Assembly: GCA_949077355.1 (NCBI GenBank)
Contig: CARUQW010000073.1
Span: forward strand, 1-6,448
Length of the DNA: 6,448 nt
Origin: an uncultured Clostridia bacterium
GTDB taxonomy: Bacteria; Bacillota; Clostridia; TANB77; CAG-508
Direction of reading: 5' to 3'
Position numbers and translations under genes: made by a program. This document shows, one piece after another, positions 6,370 to 6,448 of this stretch (the first letter of the stretch is position 1; every line of letters starts with the position of its first letter). Below the pieces are notes generated by a model, which saw nothing but the letters and a program-made list of their open reading frames with translations, had not been told where the DNA came from and did no database searches.

Positions 6370-6448
6370 GGGTTAAAATGGCAAGGGGGATTGCAGGGAC
6401 GTTCCTTAAAATCCCCCTTGCCATTTTAACCCGGAACCAGTGGCAACC
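6354..6448. repeat. 39-bp perfect inverted repeat with 17-nt loop, GC-rich, cut by window edge
   Basis: Positions 6354-6392 and 6410-6448 are exact reverse complements over 39 bp, around the 17-nt loop at 6393-6409 (GCAGGGACGTTCCTTAA). The arms include runs such as AAGGGGGATT and CCGGGTT and are far more GC-rich than the window. There is no coding frame of note. The right arm ends at the last base, so the element may continue. It could be a MITE-like or REP-like palindromic element, or a strong intergenic hairpin. I see no T-run placed as in a classical terminator on the visible side. Confidence 0.88.

Noticed and set aside
6354..6448. Classical terminator for a gene right of the window
   Set aside because: The arms are 39 bp with a 17-nt loop and no T-run directly follows the visible side; the nearest T-run on the minus strand lies about 35 nt further on. 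Sequence past 6448 is not available.

Overview
This is an AT-rich window. All the genes I can support lie on the minus strand, with strong GGAGG-type ribosome binding sites and TTTACA-17-TATAAT promoters. Base composition, codon use (AAA, GAA, ATA, TTA favoured), LPXTG/sortase surface biology and CnaB domains all point to a low-GC Gram-positive, most likely a Clostridia-type Firmicute. This is an inference, as the window holds no taxonomic marker gene.

Positions 1-3660 are a cell-surface operon read right to left. First comes a secreted protein with an LPITG wall-sorting signal (3646 to 2654). A membrane-bound sortase starts one base after its stop (2652 to 2062). A large adhesin follows after 16 bases (2045, running off the window at position 1). 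The adhesin's 681 visible residues hold an N-terminal membrane segment, a Thr/Gln-rich stalk, a DUF11-like domain and four CnaB-type domains. The last two CnaB domains are encoded by 294-bp tandem repeats about 94% identical at the DNA level. The operon has a clear promoter at 3778-3806 and a roughly 125-nt leader. An inverted repeat pair brackets the promoter.

Positions 3986-6301 are a second operon, also read right to left: an IbrA-type protein (PAPS-reductase/PP-loop ATPase plus DUF3440), a small divergent GNAT-like protein, and an IbrB-type ParB/sulfiredoxin-fold protein. IbrA/IbrB pairs are known as linked genes on accessory DNA; the GNAT-like gene between them is less expected. The IbrA gene is split by a single-base frameshift near 5400: its two halves are in different frames, and the peptide joining them (VN-GVNFGNIYC...) reads straight through in the shifted frame. 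The operon has an extended -10 promoter overlapped by an 8-bp inverted repeat (possible operator). It ends in a hairpin terminator whose stem contains the ibrB stop codon.

Positions 6345-6448 hold a GC-richer element unlike the rest of the window: a 39-bp perfect inverted repeat around a 17-nt loop, entered through short tandem repeats. The right arm stops exactly at the window edge, so the element may be larger. The ibrAB-type cassette beside a compositionally foreign palindrome is the most accessory-looking part of the window.
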